Assembly: GCA_013306675.1 (NCBI GenBank)
Contig: JABLUY010000233.1
Location: forward strand, 1 to 57,582
Source: Thraustochytrium sp. TN22
Lineage: Eukaryota > Sar > Bigyra > Thraustochytrida > Thraustochytriidae
DNA: 57,582 bases
Direction of reading: 5' to 3'
A model generated the notes under the pieces. The model saw nothing but the letters and a program-made list of their open reading frames with translations, ran no database searches and was not told the origin of the DNA. Made by a program: the position numbers and the translations under genes. This document shows positions 55,476 to 57,582 of the stretch, one piece after another; within the stretch, counting starts at the first letter, position 1; each line of letters starts with the position of its first letter.

Positions 55476-57582
55476 TTATGTAGAACGCGCCGCATCGAGG
55501 ATTGTCCGGATGCGCTTGGCGAGGCGGTCTACCTCCGCCTCGGACGGTGGGTTTGAAAGCACGCTTTGGTAGAGCGGTGTGCCTCCCCAAGCAAAGCCGA
55601 AGAGGCCCTCCCACGCAATCGTGTTGCCCAGGTCCGCCTCGAGCACACACGGCATCAGGCGCGCCTGCTTGTGGCGCTGGCGAATGTAGGCGAACTCGTC
55701 GCGGCAATTATCATCCTCGGTGCGTGACTTATTCACCTTGGTCATGTACTCGCGCGTCACAAAGACGACACTTGCCTCGGACTGATCGATGCCCTGCGCC
55801 ATTGTTGTCATCACGCTGCCTTGCATCTCGTTCTCGTCCAGCCAGCACTTGATAGCGTGCTCGGATGAGAGACGCTGCGCGATCTGCTTCACAAGGCGAT
55901 GCGTCGCGTGCGCCGGCGCCGCTCCCCATGCGTGCGACAAGAAAACGTCGAATCGCTTGGGACTGCTGCTGCTCAGTTGCGTCGCGTCCGCCACGATTCC
56001 GCCGAAGGCTGCCAGCGGCAGCGACGTCCTGGCTCGGGACTGCACCATGCCGTCTGGCGAGGCTCGCGTCAGGTCGCTCGCGAGGACGCAGGACCTGGCG
56101 TTGGTAGTGCCGTCCGAGCTCACGAAGAGCTTCGGGTGCAGCGCGCCCTCCATGTAGGACTCGTTGACCTTGTCCAGCTGGGCCTGCAGCAGCGCGATGC
56201 GGTCCGTCAGGCTCTGCGCCGCGGTCAGCCCGAAGCGCATCAGCACGCGCCGATGCTCCTCGTCCAGCTCGAGGACAGTGACGACGCCGTGCAAAACCAT
56301 GTGTACCAGGTCCGAGGAGACCTTGATGACGTGAGCTTTGCGGCCGAACGTCTGCACGAGGCCCGCCACAAAGCGCTGAAAGACGCCCTTGGGCAGGATA
56401 GCAAAGTCGATATACGCCAGAGGGCTGTCCTCCGGGAGGTCCGCGAGGACTTCGGCTCGTGCAGCCTCAGTTGCGGGCGAAAGAAGGCTTGGAATCAGCA
56501 GCGCGCCCTCCTCATCAATGACTTCGTCGGTCTTCTCGTGCTTTACGCCGATCCACGGGCTTGGGCACGCCAGCAGCATCTCCTGCATCATGTCCACAAA
56601 GTAGTCCGCGGGCTCACGGCGCCAGAGCCAGGCCAGCAACGCGCGACTCGCCACGCCACGCGTCTCCCAGTTCAAAAGGGCGGGCCGCAGCTCCAGTGGG
56701 AGATCCTTCCCATGCATGAGCTTTTTGCGCTGCACGTTCATATGCATGGGGGCGCAGATGACGCGAGACAGGTTGTCCAGCAGCCACTGCGGGCGGATCA
56801 CCACCTTGCTGCGCAGAGCCTCCGTGTTCTTCAGGTGCACCAGGACGCCAAGCTCGTGCATGTAGACGAGCATCTCCATGAGATCGTCCTCTAGGAGACC
56901 GCAGGCGTCGCGTCCCATGGTCTGGACGTCATCCAGCGCCATGTAGTCCACGTCGCTCTGCAGCATCTTGTCCAGGCAGTAGGAGAAACGGAGCGGCACG
57001 AGCTCGTTTGTGAAGCTGCGAGCTGAAACCGCACTCTTGAGTGCTCCACGCAGGGCATCCACACGCCTCTTGGCCTCGCGCTCGGTCGCGTCAATCATAG
57101 CCAGTTGCGCCTTGGCCCCCATGCAGTACCATCCCAAACAGCCGCGCTGAGGTCTCGCCAAGTGGCGCCCAACGTTGTTGAGGGGGAAGAACCAGAGCTT
57201 CTCCGGGCTGTTGAGGACGAAGCTCACCTCGCCGGTCAGCTCGTTGAGCATACTCGTCTCCAACACCGCGTCGATGGTCGCGTGCTGGCTCGCATCCGGG
57301 ACCTGGTCCAGGTAGGTCCCCACGAGCGCGACGTCAACCTTCGGAGCGTGCAGCCGGATCGAGTCCAGCCAGAAGCGGAGCGTCGCGAGCGCCTCCGCGC
57401 GCGTCGCGAGCAGCGCGTACGCGGCCGGGTCGAGCTTGTCCTGGAAGGCCTCCTTGCCCAGCACCTCGCGCATGTCAAAGACGAGCACGTAGATGCCGTA
57501 CCGCGTCAGGAAGAGGTGGTGCAGGGCGTAAAAGACCTCCTGGCCGCCGTAGTCCCAGATGGTGAAGCTCACCTCCTCGTCC
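55476..57582 (-). CDS. Roc-COR protein with C-terminal TIR domain (5' end outside window)
   Basis: At least 702 residues; the frame runs off the right edge. The visible part starts in the Roc GTPase: switch-II motif WDYGGQE, then LVGTYLDQ in the G4 position. A COR-like region follows, containing LELRPALLNWETRG and a helical block with LLAWLWRREPADYF. After a Ser/Ala linker, the last ~165 residues are a TIR-like domain (FDVFLSHAWG, CWLDENEMQGSV, SVVFVTREYM, CVLEADLG). Roc and COR occur together in the ROCO family (LRRK-type). TIR domains signal by assembly or by NAD cleavage. Roc-COR joined to TIR suggests a GTP-controlled innate-immunity-like or cell-death sensor, by analogy only. The P-loop and any N-terminal LRR lie outside the window. 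It ends 518 bases from the nearest candidate gene. Confidence 0.85.
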   Translation of the reverse strand, partial: DEEVSFTIWDYGGQEVFYALHHLFLTRYGIYVLVFDMREVLGKEAFQDKLDPAAYALLATRAEALATLRFWLDSIRLHAPKVDVALVGTYLDQVPDASQHATIDAVLETSMLNELTGEVSFVLNSPEKLWFFPLNNVGRHLARPQRGCLGWYCMGAKAQLAMIDATEREAKRRVDALRGALKSAVSARSFTNELVPLRFSYCLDKMLQSDVDYMALDDVQTMGRDACGLLEDDLMEMLVYMHELGVLVHLKNTEALRSKVVIRPQWLLDNLSRVICAPMHMNVQRKKLMHGKDLPLELRPALLNWETRGVASRALLAWLWRREPADYFVDMMQEMLLACPSPWIGVKHEKTDEVIDEEGALLIPSLLSPATEAARAEVLADLPEDSPLAYIDFAILPKGVFQRFVAGLVQTFGRKAHVIKVSSDLVHMVLHGVVTVLELDEEHRRVLMRFGLTAAQSLTDRIALLQAQLDKVNESYMEGALHPKLFVSSDGTTNARSCVLASDLTRASPDGMVQSRARTSLPLAAFGGIVADATQLSSSSPKRFDVFLSHAWGAAPAHATHRLVKQIAQRLSSEHAIKCWLDENEMQGSVMTTMAQGIDQSEASVVFVTREYMTKVNKSRTEDDNCRDEFAYIRQRHKQARLMPCVLEADLGNTIAWEGLFGFAWGGTPLYQSVLSNPPSEAEVDRLAKRIRTILDAARST

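Overview
This window looks like nuclear DNA from a free-living unicellular eukaryote. The genes are typical eukaryotic families: MSH5, PUS7, LAS1, FAM136A, MRS2/CorA, a DDX21-like helicase, an LsmAD protein and a Roc-COR protein. They sit on both strands in divergent and convergent pairs with no operon logic. Almost every recognisable gene is one uninterrupted reading frame, GC is high (clearly above 60%), and many proteins carry Gly, Ser or Ala homopolymer runs. Gene density is about one gene per 2.5-3 kb. Centriole-like and calmodulin-binding architectures (EF-hand/SFI1-like, multi-IQ, long coiled coils) suggest a flagellated lineage, and MSH5 implies meiosis. An intron-poor stramenopile such as a thraustochytrid relative fits, but that placement is inference.

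Layout, left to right. 0-5 kb: an unknown putative regulator, then an SMPD4-like membrane protein on the minus strand. 5-16 kb: a long coiled-coil protein, a giant polytopic membrane protein with a class-3-lipase-like fold that lacks its serine nucleophile plus C2-like domains, and an unknown 248-residue protein. 17-25 kb: MSH5, a signal-peptide 7TM protein, FAM136A and a coiled-coil protein. 25-38 kb: a GUCT-type DEAD-box helicase, PUS7, a small coiled-coil protein, an EF-hand/WW protein, an MRS2-like channel with an EF-hand and a changed GMN motif, an EF-hand/SFI1-like protein, and LAS1. 38-44 kb: a 1,244-residue IQ/WW/B-box protein and an ankyrin-LsmAD protein. 44-47.6 kb: a repeat-rich stretch with no gene I can support. 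47.6-53.8 kb: an unrecognised protein with four tandem copies of a ~110-residue domain, broken by an apparent -1 frame change, then two tandem membrane-anchored histidine phosphatases. 54-55 kb: frame-broken coding remnants. 55.5 kb to the right edge: the 3' part of a Roc-COR-TIR gene.

Several genes fall into functional groups. PUS7, LAS1, the helicase and the LsmAD protein act on RNA or ribosomes. FAM136A and the MRS2-like protein are mitochondrial, as the helicase may be. The EF-hand, IQ and C2 proteins point to calcium signalling. The most notable non-coding signal is CACTGGCAG, found ten times in the window and concentrated in 5' flanks of unrelated genes. The best candidate for something undescribed is the four-copy domain protein at 47.6-50.7 kb.
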